From NCBI GenBank assembly GCA_029582165.1, contig CM055891.1, positions 33,272,832-33,336,831 of the forward strand: a stretch of 64,000 bases of DNA, in the 5' to 3' direction. This document shows, piece by piece, positions 1 through 10,612 of the stretch. The notes below the pieces were generated by a model. That model searched no databases. It was given only the letters and a program-made list of their open reading frames with translations, and was not told the origin of the DNA. The stretch's first letter is position 1, and every line of letters starts with the position of its first letter. The translations under genes were made by a program, and so were the position numbers. Source of the DNA: Portulaca oleracea. Lineage: Eukaryota; Streptophyta; Magnoliopsida; Caryophyllales; Portulacaceae.

Positions 1-205
1 TGACAATAAATTTCTTTGACATATACAATAAGTTGCTATATAAAATTACAACCATTAGATTCGTAACGAGAAATACTATCATAAAAGTATAATATTGCAA
101 TTGCTAACAATATATTATGTAAGAAATTATCAATCAAAAAGTAGCATTGGAGATCGTGAAAATCAAAATTATGACAATTTAATATGGAACAGAATGAGTA
201 TGTAT
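1..205. repeat. Stowaway-like MITE copy, cut by window edge
   Basis: The stretch is about 80% similar by eye to the complete MITE at 37560-37816, sharing the AAATTTCT, TTAGATT(C/T)GTAACGA and AAAAGTATAATATT blocks. It lies in the presumed last intron of the gene whose final exon ends at 1067. The left terminus is outside the window. Confidence 0.6.
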
Positions 206-983
206 GTGTGTTATGTACCCACTTTTTATCTCATCTATAATTGTCACTGTTTGGGGAAAAAAACTAATGGTGCGCTTATGAAAAACTTGGAAAACTGTTT
301 ACTGAAGTTGCGAAGGAAATAATAGATCTTACATTAAAATTTTGCTATATATTGTAGAATATCAAACATTGGAAAATTTGTTAAATTGACCAACTTTTAT
401 GGGAAAGTTTTCCAACTAAACGCTCTTTAAGATACCTTTTTAAGTGTTTGACACTAACATTTTTGATAATTATAATTAATTATTGATAATAAGGGGTTGA
501 GCTTTCATTAGTTACACTATATTTTTAGCGATTATTTTGTAAATTTAAAAAATATGGTGTTAGTTTTATAGAGTTTAGTTATATCATTTTTTCAATTAAT
601 ATAAGTATGCAATATATATCCTATATATTATGGATTTTACACAATAGTTAGTCACTGTCTTGCCCCAAGCCTCATTCTTAAGGTTGTAATATTGGTAGTT
701 TGGTAGGCTTTCCCAAGAAAAATCATATTGGGTTTGTGTAAATTATTTTTATCAAAGAAAGAAAAGAAAAATTTCTGCATAAAGTAAGAAATTAGTTACC
801 CAAAATGTTGAGAATGGAATGCATATGGTGTAATTTATGTGTTTCTTATGGAAAATTCTTCCAGTGAGAAATTGAATTTAAATTGAATTTTAGTGATAAA
901 AATAGAAAATACTAAATTCTTATATTGAAATTTACCTTATTTCTGATTTTTCTTTTGGTATTTGGGTGTGGTGAATATTGCAG

Positions 984-1067
984 ATAGAAGATGACTGTAA
1001 ATTAGGATCAGCAAATGAGGTAGCAAGTGCAGTTCACCAAATATTCAGCTTGATCAACATCTCCTAA
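984..1067 (+). CDS. Terminal exon of a partial gene, bHLH C-terminal region-like
   Basis: A clean acceptor (ATATTGCAG) at 975-983 is followed by 28 in-frame codons ending in TAA. They read [19 protein letters not shown] and then IFSLINIS. This spacing of an acidic strand, small residues and an amphipathic helix just before the stop resembles the C-terminal ACT-like end of plant bHLH factors of the SPCH/MUTE/FAMA and bHLH94/96 group; that match is from memory of the family and is unproven. No partner exon is visible in 1-975, so the rest of the gene must lie left of the window and 1-983 would be its last intron. The AT-rich stretch after the stop, with a T11 run near 1098, fits a 3' UTR. Confidence 0.5.
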   Translation: MEDDCKLGSANEVASAVHQIFSLINIS

Positions 1068-1321
1068 ACTTGCTCAAACAAGTTCATTCTTTTGCTTTTT
1101 TTTTTTAATCTCCTTTTTTTGTATGTATAGTAGCTAGTAATTTGTATGAAGAGAGAGAAAGAGAATGGGGAAGAGTGCATACCTAATTTGTCTATACTTG
1201 TGGCTTGTACTGCAAAAAAGGCAAAGAAGGGTAGTAGATGATCATGTTTTCTAATATTACTTAACTTTGAACCATTTTAATTAAAATTCAATCTTAAGCC
1301 CAATTTCTCTTTCATTTTATG

Positions 1322-1465
1322 ATGTGTTTGGTAGCTTTCTTAGAAAGACTTTCTCAGGAAAAAAATTTCCTGTGAAACTTTTTTTCTAAGGTTGTAAGGA
1401 AAATAATAGGTTCCGTTCCAAATTGACAAATATTCTCGGAAAAGATTATTAACCAAACACCCCAT
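1322..1465. repeat. MITE-like element with GTTTGGT/ACCAAAC ends
   Basis: The unit opens with TGTGTTTGGTAG and closes with AACCAAACACCCC, with a GAAAGACTTTCTC-type inner repeat. Similar units occur at 2673-2848, 34650-34842 and 25706-26640. It resembles short non-autonomous DNA transposons; the superfamily was not determined. Confidence 0.45.
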
Positions 1466-1706
1466 TAATTCTAAATATTTTTCACTAATTACCCATGATA
1501 ATTAAGATTAGCATTTAACATGCATGTTGTACATGTACCTTTTGGTGAAGTATGTATAGATTGGTGGAATTAGGAATAAGGCCCGCCTTGAATTTGGATA
1601 AATATGAAGTACTTTAGAAAGTTTTTGATTTGATGATGGTATGATCTTTTCTAAAATCTCATGAATGATGCTTTTTTCTTCTAACTCTTTTTACATTGAC
1701 TTAGGA

Positions 1707-1708
<2 letters not shown>

Positions 1709-1744
<36 letters not shown>

Positions 1745-1754
1745 TCTCTCTCTC
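1709..1754. repeat. (CT)n microsatellite
   Basis: A run of alternating C and T, interrupted once by CAC near 1740. Confidence 0.9.
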
Positions 1755-2518
1755 AAAGTTGTGTTCACAAAGTTTTGGGGTTGATGTTGGTGATAATTGT
1801 AGCTGGTCCATGCATGTCCCCCAAAAAGCCCTAAAGTTTTGAACCTTGGGATCACATTAGAAAACAAAAGGATGATGAATGTGCATGGCCCTACTTCATG
1901 TTTGTATGGTCTCCATCTTCTGTACCTCTACCCAGCTTCTTGATTTTTTATTTTTTTTTTTTGAATTTCCCCCTCCAAATTTCCGCCATTTTCCCTTTTT
2001 TAGAGCCGAATTGCTTTGGACAATAATGTTTATTGATATAAGACTGTCTACCTAAGAACGGTGAAACTGGTTAAATTAGCTAGAAATCGGGTAGGGCTTC
2101 AAGCAAGGCTCTAATAATGTGTTAAGTAGCTTTCTATCAAAAACCAAAAAAAACACTTGGGCTACTAATTGGGAGGGGACTAGGGACAAGGTTAATATTC
2201 CAACACCCTAATTTACTCTAATAGTGGAGTCTCATTTCGTATAAGGTTGTTAGAATCGAGATTCTAACTTAGATTTACGGGGTAATCAAGATCGTAATTA
2301 ACCTATGTAAAATCGTGGATAAGAATGTAAATAGTAGAATTGTATTGAGTATCTTGGATCATAAAATCAAAGGATTGGGATTTTAATAGCTATGATTTCA
2401 TGACGTTGTAGAGTAAATTTATCAATTCATGTATACTTTGATCCAACTCGAAAAAATGGACCGGAACCTGCCTAAAAGCATATAGGGATAGATCCGAAAT
2501 TTTCAAACATGAAACTTA

Positions 2519-2955
2519 GGCCCCATTCTTTTGAGCGGTAGGTTGCGATCACCGCACTCTTTAATTTTCCGCCACACTTCACCACATCAGACCACAATCA
2601 TTACCAATATATCTTTTCATTTTTCTCTCTTCTCACCTTTCTCCTCTACTTTATTTTTCACATCTTCTCTCTTATGGTGCGTTTGGTAATTTCTCGGGAA
2701 AGATTTTCCTAGGAAAAAACTTTCCCTAGCTCCCTTTAGGAAACTTTTTACTGAGCTTGTGAGGGAAATAATGGGTCCCACGACAAAACTTTCTTATATA
2801 TTTGCAGAACCAAATATGGGAAAATTTCTCAACCAAACGTTCCCTTAACCTACCTCACTTACCACATGTACAACTTTTACCACAACACACCACACTTTTT
2901 CAAATTTTATCGTACCGCACCATTACCACACAAACCAATCAATCGTATAAAAGAA
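2519..2955. repeat. Two nested MITEs (hAT-like outer, GTTTGGT-type inner)
   Basis: The outer unit starts GGCCCCATTCTTTTGAGCGG and contains many CACCAC/CCGCAC motifs. It ends near the CGTATAAAAGAAG motif, matching other copies at 7063, 14249, 43336 and 46409. The inner unit at about 2673-2848 opens GGTGCGTTTGGTAATTTC and closes AACCAAACGTTCCC, so it inserted into the first. Confidence 0.5.
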
Positions 2956-3947
2956 GATGGCGTTAATAATCCTGAAACATAGAAACCCTAACCCTAAAGA
3001 TCTAGGGGTGTTGGTTGGAGGTGAAGGAAAAGAAAAAGAGGAAAAAGAAAGGAGAAATAGTAAGAGAAAGGCGTGGGGAGGTAATAATGAGTATGAGATG
3101 AGAGGGAGGCAGGGAGGGGGGTCAAAGGTGTTGGAGAGAATGGAGGGTCAATGGATGGATCATGGAACCTAATTCAGAGACACACAGAGAAAGGGAGCAG
3201 TACGTAGCAAGTGTCAGACATAGAAAGAGAGGAGAAGAAGAAGAGGAGGAGCAGAGATTAGCTGCAGCCATCCCCATCCCCATGCATGTGCATGTGCATG
3301 TCGCAGTGTGTGGTCTGCTCTCTTCCCTTTTTGTTTTTTTTTTTTGTTTTTTGTTTTTACGAGGCACTATTCTATTTCTTCCATCAGTCTCCTATGGCTA
3401 TGGCCCTATCTAGTAGTATCTACCCATCTACGTACAATGTTACATGACACAACACAAGACTAGACTCTGCCCCCCTATACATCCACCTAAAACAAACCAA
3501 CCCCTCCCTCTTTTCTATCGTCTTTTAATTCACATTTATATTAATTTTCATTTTGCTGGCTCTCATTATTTTCAAAAAATTGCACATCTTTTTTAACTGA
3601 CTCGGGGGTCACAACTTTTTTTAATGCATTCTCGGGGGATATTAAATTTACTTAAGTGGCTGGGGGGTGACATTCCGGTTATTTTGACTGGAATCTGGCG
3701 AGATATGTTGAAAAGGACGAAAATGCTTTTATTTTTCTCTCTAATTTAACTTACTATGCCATTCATCCCTCTTTCTCGCTTTTCTTCATCCTCTTCCTCC
3801 ATAATTCAATCGTCTCCTTCCATAGATGTGGGGAATTGGGTCTAAATTTTCAAAGGAATAATCTTTGATTTTCATAATGAACAAAAACCCCATCATCTGA
3901 CATCTATCAACAACAAACCAAAGCAAAAAAAATCAAGACAGATTAAC

Positions 3948-4285
3948 CACAGGAAAGATCCCTCCATCGAAGAACAGAAGCAAGCCGCCATGGAAATCCG
4001 GCCCCTCGCCAAGAACAGATCGGAAAATCGCCTGAAAATCGCACACACCGGCGCAATCAAGCCTCTGATATCTTTCGTATCTTCCTCTGATCCTCAACTC
4101 TAAGAATACGGCATCACGACGATCCTCAACCTCTCCCTCTGCGACGAGAACAAGGACCACATCACTTCCTCCGGCGCAATCAAATCGCTCGTCCGAGCTC
4201 TGAAGACCGGGACCTCGATGGCGCGTGAGAACGCGGCCTGCGCGCTGCTCGACTGTCGCAGATCGGCAAGAACAAGGTCTTGATT
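3948..4285 (+). pseudogene. Captured ARM-repeat (U-box PUB-type) gene fragment
   Basis: Frame +3 reads as one to two armadillo repeats. Diagnostic segments are EEQKQAAMEIRPLAKN, NRLKIAHTGAIKPLIS, TILNLSLCDENKD and SSGAIKSLVRALKTG followed by ARENAACALL. These match the ARM region of plant U-box E3 ligases of the PUB4/PUB13 kind. A CAA-to-TAA change after SSSDPQL (about 4101) makes a stop, and a frame slip after ENAACALL (about 4250) shifts to LSQIGKNKV. With no ARM start, U-box or further repeats, it cannot be a functional copy. It sits inside the Pack-MULE, so it is transduplicated sequence. Whether the parental introns are missing cannot be judged without the parent gene. Confidence 0.85.
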
Positions 4286-4441
4286 CGTCCTTTTAGCGGT
4301 GTGTTTGGCGGAGATGTTGACGGTGGTGGGAGGAGGAGAAGGTGGAGAGGAGAGAAGTGGGTTTGGTGGAGAATAGGGAGAATGGAGGGGGTTGGAGAGA
4401 GAGGAGGAAAGAAAAGTGGCGGTTGCAGTGGTGGACCCCAT
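4100..4441 (-). other. Chimeric 113-codon ORF in the Pack-MULE
   Basis: The ORF begins MGSTTATATFLSSSLSNPLH and runs about 45 residues rich in Ser, Thr and Pro with almost no acidic residues, which looks like a chloroplast transit peptide or a 5' coding end captured from a second gene. After roughly residue 50 it runs antisense through the ARM fragment, where the sequence is not a known protein. It is therefore a chimera created inside the element. Expression is unknown. The start lies about 225 bp inside the right end, so a promoter in the inverted repeat could drive it. Confidence 0.45.
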
Positions 4442-4674
4442 TGAAGAAGAAGAAGAGATTGAGGAGTGAAATTAAGGATAAAAGGGTCACTTCACTCAAT
4501 TTTCAAGGGCAAACAAGACTTTTCTTTTTCTTGGCCAAAACATGCCGGATTGTCACCCATCAGCCACTTAAGTAAATTTAATGTCCCCTGGAATGCATTA
4601 AAAAAAAAGTTGTGACCCGCGAGTCAATTAAAAAAGATGGTGTGGCACCCCCCAGCAATTTTTTGCATTATTTT

Positions 4675-5638
4675 CGATATGAATTTTTGTTGGTCAGTGC
4701 CTAATTTCATTTAGACTCAAGTTTTGAAATAAATAATTATTTTATTTATTAATAATACTTGGGCTTCTAGCAGTTGGTTTTGACTAGAAGACTATTCTTC
4801 GTCAACTTGGGTTTACTATAAATGTTAGGTCGTTCAACCTAGTTTGATGTGACCATATTATGTGCCTCTCACGCACCCTTATGAGATGTTTTTTTCTATT
4901 TCATTTTGAGAGTTTTTATTAAGAGATTGTAATATCTTTAATTATATCTCATTACCAATCCTTTGAGATATGTCTATTCCCGTTGTGCTATAACCGTTTG
5001 AGATCTTTTCTTTCTTGCTCTTGTTGTGTTATAAAGCCGTTTGGGATATCGTTTGTAATCTACTCCCGTTGTGCTATAATAGTTTGAGATCTTTCCTTAT
5101 TGATCTCGTTGTGTTATACAGTTGTTTGGGATACCCTTTGTAATCTCTCCATTATAGTGGATTTTATCCTGTCTCCCGTGGTTTTTTCCCGATTTAGGTT
5201 TCCACGTAAAAATCTTGTCTTCATCACCATAACATTGATTTTGTTTATTTTCTCAAATACCAACATCCCTAAATTAATTATTTTGTTCACTTCCGCTGCA
5301 GTATTAGATCCGGTTTAACTTGGATCTAATCCTCAATTAACAAAATGTTTCATATCCGAATCTTGATCCTAACAATTTTTAATTGACTATTTCTTATATG
5401 ATATTTTATTAATAATTACAATACTCTATATCTATGATTGTATTTTTCATTACAAATATAATGATAGTAATATTATATAACAATTCATTGCATATATTAA
5501 AAAATCCAGGTCTAGATAATTTTGAATTCGAACAAATCAGACATCGAACAAAAAATTTGATGTTTGATATCCAAGTTTTTGGCATATTTTTTGGTAGGAC
5601 CTAGGTAGGACAAATCAATAAACATAAATTTGAGTCTA
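4675..5638. other. Probable decayed copia-type LTR; tandem 85-bp repeat
   Basis: Two tandem copies of an 85-bp unit lie at about 4979-5063 and 5064-5149, each starting CCCGTTGTGCTATAA. The following GGTTTCCACGTAAAAATCTT, then TTCCGCTGCAGTATTAGATC and ACAAAATG, resembles the 3' part of plant Ty1-copia LTRs. No PBS-proximal gag or other ORF is present, so I call this a relic only. Confidence 0.3.
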
Positions 5639-6068
5639 AGGGCCTGCTTGGGAGATGGGTAAAGGGGGGTTAGGAGGGGTAAAGGAGGGTCCTTACTCCT
5701 CCTTACCCCCGCTTGGGAAGAGAGTGAGAGAGGGTAAGGAAGGGTAAGAGTGAGTGAGATTTACACCCCCTTACTCCTTTTAACCCTTATTTTTTTAACA
5801 CCCCAATTTGGGGTGTAAGGAGGTGTTCAAGTAAGTTATAATATACCTACAATGAGAAATGACCATAATACCTTTAACCCTAATTGAAATATATATAATA
5901 TGAAAGGGTAAATATGTCAATTAATATTTTACTCTTATGAACTCTCCAAATACTCTCACAAGCAGGGGTAAGTAGTTTACCCTTATGAACCCTCTCATAC
6001 TCTCACTCCCCTTTACTCTTATGAACTCCTACTCTATATTTTTAACTCTCTTTCCAAGCAGAGCCTAA
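5639..6068. repeat. MITE with GGGCCTGCTTGGGA ends
   Basis: The left end GGGCCTGCTTGGGAGATGGG is matched in inverted form by TTTCCAAGCAGAGCC at the right end. Both arms carry GGGGTAAG/CTTACCCC-type subterminal motifs that can fold back. Nothing is encoded. Confidence 0.55.
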
Positions 6069-6084
6069 AAGTGAGTGAATACCC

Positions 6085-6267
6085 TTTAGTGGTTGGACCG
6101 TGGGTGCTGCAAAGACTTCCTTCACTTTGTGTAAATGAATATAGGGAGTGCTGGGATTAGAACACGAAACCTTTTATTCAAGTCTAACTCTCATATTATA
6201 TGGAACTATCTCAACTAAAAGTTTAAGCTGATGATTGTAGATCCAATAATAATTTTATATTCTAACA
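6085..6267 (-). mobile_element. Truncated TRIM retroelement (one LTR plus internal part)
   Basis: Bases 6198-6267 match the 69-bp LTR of the complete TRIM at 39067-39338 (GGAACTATCTCAACTAAAAG to TATTCTAACA). The sequence to its left, containing GTGGGTGCTGCAAAGACTTC, matches that element's internal region. The other LTR is missing. Confidence 0.6.
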
Positions 6268-6997
6268 TTGTAAATTTATTTTTTAAACTTATTTTAAAAA
6301 ACGTAACGGTGAAAGAAATATAATATAATAGAGAGCTATTGCCCAGAGTATACGAGAGAATATCTGCCCTAAAATCTCATGGTTCAAGAGAAGCAACATA
6401 CAATATTATTACAATGTGTGCATGGCAAGGAGTAAATTAAAAGTACTTTTAGGGTGATTGATTGTACTAAGTTTGGCCATGCGAATCTTTGTACTTGAAT
6501 TTTCAATTCTTGCATCATTTTCATGGTTATCACTTTTATATTATTTTATTCCTTGATTTTTGAAACCAATACATAAAGTTTATTCACTTTTTGTATGGTA
6601 AGTGATGAAGCCCTAGAAGTAGAAGCCGTTGAGTAAATAAATTTCAGGCCAGAGAATCTGCGCAAATGGAGCCATTTTTTTGTTTTCTTGTCTTCTATGA
6701 GTTCTATCTTTTCCCTTTCTCATCATTATAGACAAATTAATCATCATTTAAGATAATTAATATCATGATTTGATCTTTCTTTTGTTGGTTTTTCCACTTT
6801 TACTCTTTGGATCTTTCCAATTTAAGCATTAATGGTGTTTTCTTTACTTGGCATAAAATGTATAATCAATGCGAAAATGTGAAATTAGGGATGTAGCCAA
6901 TACTTGTTCTTTGTAACTTATTATAAAGGATTTTTGGACTAATAAACTATATTTTATGAGAGAGGATGTTGGACAATACTTTATTATATAATTGTCT
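6268..6997. other. Intergenic, no gene seen
   Basis: AT-rich sequence without recognisable coding content, RNA gene or clear repeat structure. Confidence 0.55.
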
Positions 6998-7074
6998 TGC
7001 ATCATAATATATAATGTAATAAGGATCCATTCTTCTGCATCATAATATATAATGTAATAAGGATCCATTCTTCT
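6998..7074. repeat. Two tandem copies of a 38-bp unit
   Basis: The unit TGCATCATAATATATAATGT plus AATAAGGATCCATTCTTC occurs twice back to back, almost without change, which suggests a recent local duplication at the edge of the MITE that follows. Confidence 0.85.
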
Positions 7075-7312
7075 ATACGGTTAGTGCGGTATGGTAATGG
7101 TATGGTGTGATGAAATTTGAAAAGATGTGGTGAAATGTGGTGAGAGTTGTGGTAAGTGGAGTAGATGAGAAAAGAATGAGAAAAGTAGAGGAGAAAAGTG
7201 AGGAGATATATTGGTAACAATTACGGTCCGGTGTGATGTGGTGAAGTGTGGTATAAATTAAAAAGTACGGTGCAGTGCACCGCAACATACCGCATAAAAG
7301 AACGAAGCCTAA
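7063..7312. repeat. hAT-like MITE, GC-poor GTGGT/ACCAC family
   Basis: The right end CCGCATAAAAGAACGAAGCC is typical of the family seen at 14249 and 46409. The left end (CATTCTTCTATACGG) is degraded. The interior is full of GTGGT and GGTATGG motifs. Confidence 0.55.
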
Positions 7313-7873
7313 GGGATGTTGGATTTGTAACAGAATCACAGGCTGAATTATATTTTTCCATACAAGCTCTTGTGCTGCTTGTCCTTAACATACGTTCTCA
7401 CTTCTCAAAATACATTGTCGTTCAAAAATCCTATTATAAATTTCTAAAAACAAAAACAATGTATTATAAATTCATCGTTTTTTAAAATAACTACGAAATA
7501 CCAATCAATATTGAAGTGAAATAAATTTAGATTCATATAAATTTACATTGAAAATGCAGATCCTAGATAGGTAGGGAGCAGGGAGGTAGGTACGTAGTGC
7601 ATATATATATAAAAGAGAAGATGAATAAATAATTGAAGGATGTTATGAAAAGTGTAGAGGTGTGAAACACAAAGGTAGGGGATGTAGTTGATATCAAGGT
7701 AATAAGATAGCCTCTCGATGAAAAGTTGAATAAAAATAGTATGAGTAGTTGATCGAGTTCCAAAGGTGACAAACATCCCATGCATATCATTGTCACAAAC
7801 CACATCATATCTCTTCCCAAAAACGGCTCACCAAAAACCATGTTACCTCTTTTCTTTTCCTTTTTTTTATTTA

Positions 7874-8292
7874 TTTTAAGGTATTGGACAATAATGCATT
7901 AAAATTTCGAGGTATAAGACAATAATATATTGATTTTTGTTTGGACTCTAATACATTGAATTTTGAGGATACTGAACAATAATGCAATCTGAACAATTTC
8001 AGCTGTCATTGACGTGGTGGCGGTCTTAATTTGAGGGGTCATTTTCCTTTTTTTTTTTCCCTCATCCTGTTTATGTGTATTTTCTTACGTGTGACAAAAA
8101 AAAATTCTGAAAAAAAGTAGAAAAACGACACCTTAAAATAGAACCGTCACTGCGTCAACCATCTCCAGAATTGTTCTGAGTGCATTATTGTCTAATACTT
8201 TCAAATTCATTGTATTAGAGTCCAAAAAGAAAGTTCAGTATATTACTGTCCAATATCCTAAAGTTTAGTATATTCTCGTTCAAAAACCCTTT
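7874..8292. repeat. MULE-like MITE with about 110-bp terminal inverted repeats
   Basis: The left arm (GGTATTGGACAATAATGCAT, then GGACTCTAATACATTGAATT) pairs with the inverted right arm (TTGTCTAATAC, TTGTATTAGAGTCC, ATTACTGTCCAATA). Each arm holds an internal TTGGACAATAATGCA-type subrepeat. A second copy lies in OMT-B intron 1 at 35249-35755. No ORF is present. Confidence 0.6.
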
Positions 8293-8687
8293 ATTTTAAT
8301 TTGTTGGGGGTTTTTTTCCAAAGGTGACAATATCCCAATCCCATCTTCTTAAAACTAATATTTCTTTCCCTATTGAGAGATTATATATAACAATGCCAAC
8401 ATTTTCTTTGTGAATCTTGTCTTATAGGGAGTTTTAGGATTAGCAAAAGTTGAAGTATAAATAACCTTATTTGATAAATATTATTCTAAAGTTGAAATTT
8501 TCGAAGATATTTGGAAACCGTTACCAAAACTAATACTGGTGAGCTCTTAGCTCAGTTAATATGAACTATATACTATGAGATGTACTTTTATCATATGCCT
8601 TATTTTTCGATAATTCTAGATATTTCTATATTCTGTCTCTTTTGACATTTCCTCCTAGGCAATGTTATATTGTATGCGTTACTCTAA

Positions 8688-8833
8688 GACCCCGTTCTTT
8701 TATGCGTTAACGCGCCCAAACGCAACGCAATTTACCGCAACCCTACCGCAATATAACGCAAACTACCATTATTTTTTAACGCAATGCAAATGCAAACGCA
8801 AACGCAAACGCAACGCACAAAAAAACGGGGCCT
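8688..8833. repeat. Short hAT-like MITE built of ACGCAA motifs
   Basis: The ends GACCCCGTTCTTTTATGCG and ACAAAAAAACGGGGCC are inverted. The interior is mostly AACGCAA repeats, including four consecutive copies near 8790-8815. Confidence 0.6.
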
Positions 8834-8996
8834 AATTCAATTAAAAATTTAGATCTATCAAGAGACTGGCAAAATTTTGGGGGAGGTTTTTGTACATAAA
8901 TTATCTCTTACATATTGCTAACGATTTGATTTATATAGATGCTACATTAGTTTTTAAGGTCTGGAATTTCAGTTATATACAGAAAATCTATATACT

Positions 8997-9754
8997 TATA
9001 ATGACAATCTATGTGGGACCCAGCAAATACTGCAACGAGAGCGTTTCAAGGAGTCTCAACCAATCACAATTAAGAAAAAAAAGACCCAATTTTTAATAAT
9101 TTTTTATTTTAATTTCAACCGGATTTCATTATAAACCTAAGCTGCTTGGGACTCTGACATCAATTACAGTTGTTCCATAACTGTTTTAAATTTAATTTTA
9201 TTTAAGAATTAAAAAAAAAACTATTACAAATCCCGTACGGCTTTGGACTTTGATAACGTTTCCAACTGTTCCATATCTATATATATTATAATAGAAATCA
9301 TTGTGGGTCCTGCAAAATAGAGCCTCGGGAGTGACTGTAGGGAATTGACCAATCATAACGTATAAAATTATATATATTTTTTACTAATTTCAATTTTTTT
9401 TAATTTCAATCCAGATTTTATTTCAAAATTAAAAAAACAGAAAGTATCACTAATCCTTGACTGCTTTGGACTCTGAATTAAATTATTTTGGTGTTGCCTA
9501 TAATAATAATAATAATCAATATATTCTAATAGAAATCACTGTGGCTCCCACGACATAGAGCCACAGGAGTGACTGTAGGGGAATTGGCCAATCACAACGT
9601 AGAAAATTATATTTTTTTCTATTTTAATTTTTTTTATTTTCAATCCGGATAATTTTAAAATTAAAAAACTAGAAAGTATCACTAATTCTTGACTGCGTTG
9701 GACTCTGAATTAAATTATTTTGGTGCAAATAACAGTAATTATTTTGGTGTTGCC

Positions 9755-9790
<36 letters not shown>

Positions 9791-10612
9791 CTATATAATA
9801 ATAATAATAATAATATATTATAATAAAAATTATTGTGGCTCCCACGAAATAGAGTCACGGGAGTTTACAACTCTTCCATTACCAACGTAATCAGTTAGGT
9901 CAATTACAATCATAACTTTTTGAAAACATATAAATCCAATATATCTATTAGGAATTAAACTCTTTTCATCTACTATTCCGAGCAATCAACATCATAATTG
10001 TCGCACTTCAACATATTCGCCTTAATTGAGTATCATTCACAGTTCATACACTCAAGTTATCTTCGATTAGGCAAGTCACACGTCACTATTGTATAGATTT
10101 TCAGACTTATTTTGGTCTTCTTCGATTGCATTCACTGTTGTTGACGTATTCAAAAACTTTGAATTCTGCAGATTCAGTTTACATTATCATATTTGACATA
10201 ATTGATTACCATTCACACTTCATACTCTCAAGTTATCATCTTTAAGGTAAGTCACATGCCACTATTATATGGATTTAAAAACCAGTTTAAGTCTACTTTG
10301 ATTGCATTCACTGTATTTAACTATTCAATCATAGTTTATTTCATAAAAGTTTACTACTACTTATACGATAATTTAAAATTTCAGGTCAACGTAAGGAATG
10401 ATGATGCATCATGCAACTCACCGTGGTCGACGTTCATTCACATTTTAGGAAATTTTCTATTGCTGAATTACATGTTTTGTCGGAACAATTTATCATGATG
10501 TTTTCCATGTAACAATTTCATTAATATTTCGTTTGGTTTATCCATGACTTTTATAAAATTTCAAAAGTAGCTAATTGAGTTCGATCCGTGCATCGCACGG
10601 GTTGAGGCCTAG
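8997..10612 (+). mobile_element. Non-autonomous Helitron with multiple 5' ends
   Basis: The 3' end shows the Helitron signature: a hairpin CCGTGC-ATC-GCACGG at 10586-10600, then CTAG at 10609-10612 followed by T. Four 5'-like ends start with TC after an A, at 8997, 9276, 9517 and 9790. Each is followed by a conserved block (TATAATAGAAATCA, GTGGGTCC or GTGGCTCC, AATAGAGCC, GGGAGTGACTGTAGGG, CCAATCA). The interior has an imperfect duplication of about 130 bp (10023-10150 and 10201-10330). No Rep-helicase is encoded, so an autonomous relative would be needed to move it. Confidence 0.75.

Larger units (their letters stand above)
1068..2518. other. Intergenic, no gene seen
   Basis: Beyond the MITE at 1322-1465 and the CT repeat at 1709-1754, this AT-rich stretch shows no ORF with recognisable content, no splice-linked exons and no RNA gene. 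Confidence 0.6.
3573..4665. mobile_element. Pack-MULE, non-autonomous Mutator-like element
   Basis: A perfect 9-bp direct repeat CATTATTTT flanks the unit at 3564-3572 and 4666-4674, the size expected of Mutator target duplications. The ends are inverted repeats of about 110 bp starting CAAAAAATTGC. They share blocks such as CACAACTTTTTTTAATGCAT and TTACTTAAGTGGCTG. There is no transposase; the interior holds captured host sequence (3948-4285 and 4290-4441). The inverted repeats follow the same plan as those of the large MULE at 14753-22501 (GGGG, TTTTTTTAATGCA, GGCTGGGGGTG, TTCCGG), so that element or a relative may mobilise it. Confidence 0.9.

Noticed and set aside
2957..3413. Lys/Glu/Arg-rich ORFs on both strands
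   Set aside because: Low-complexity GA-rich sequence with no motif or splice support.
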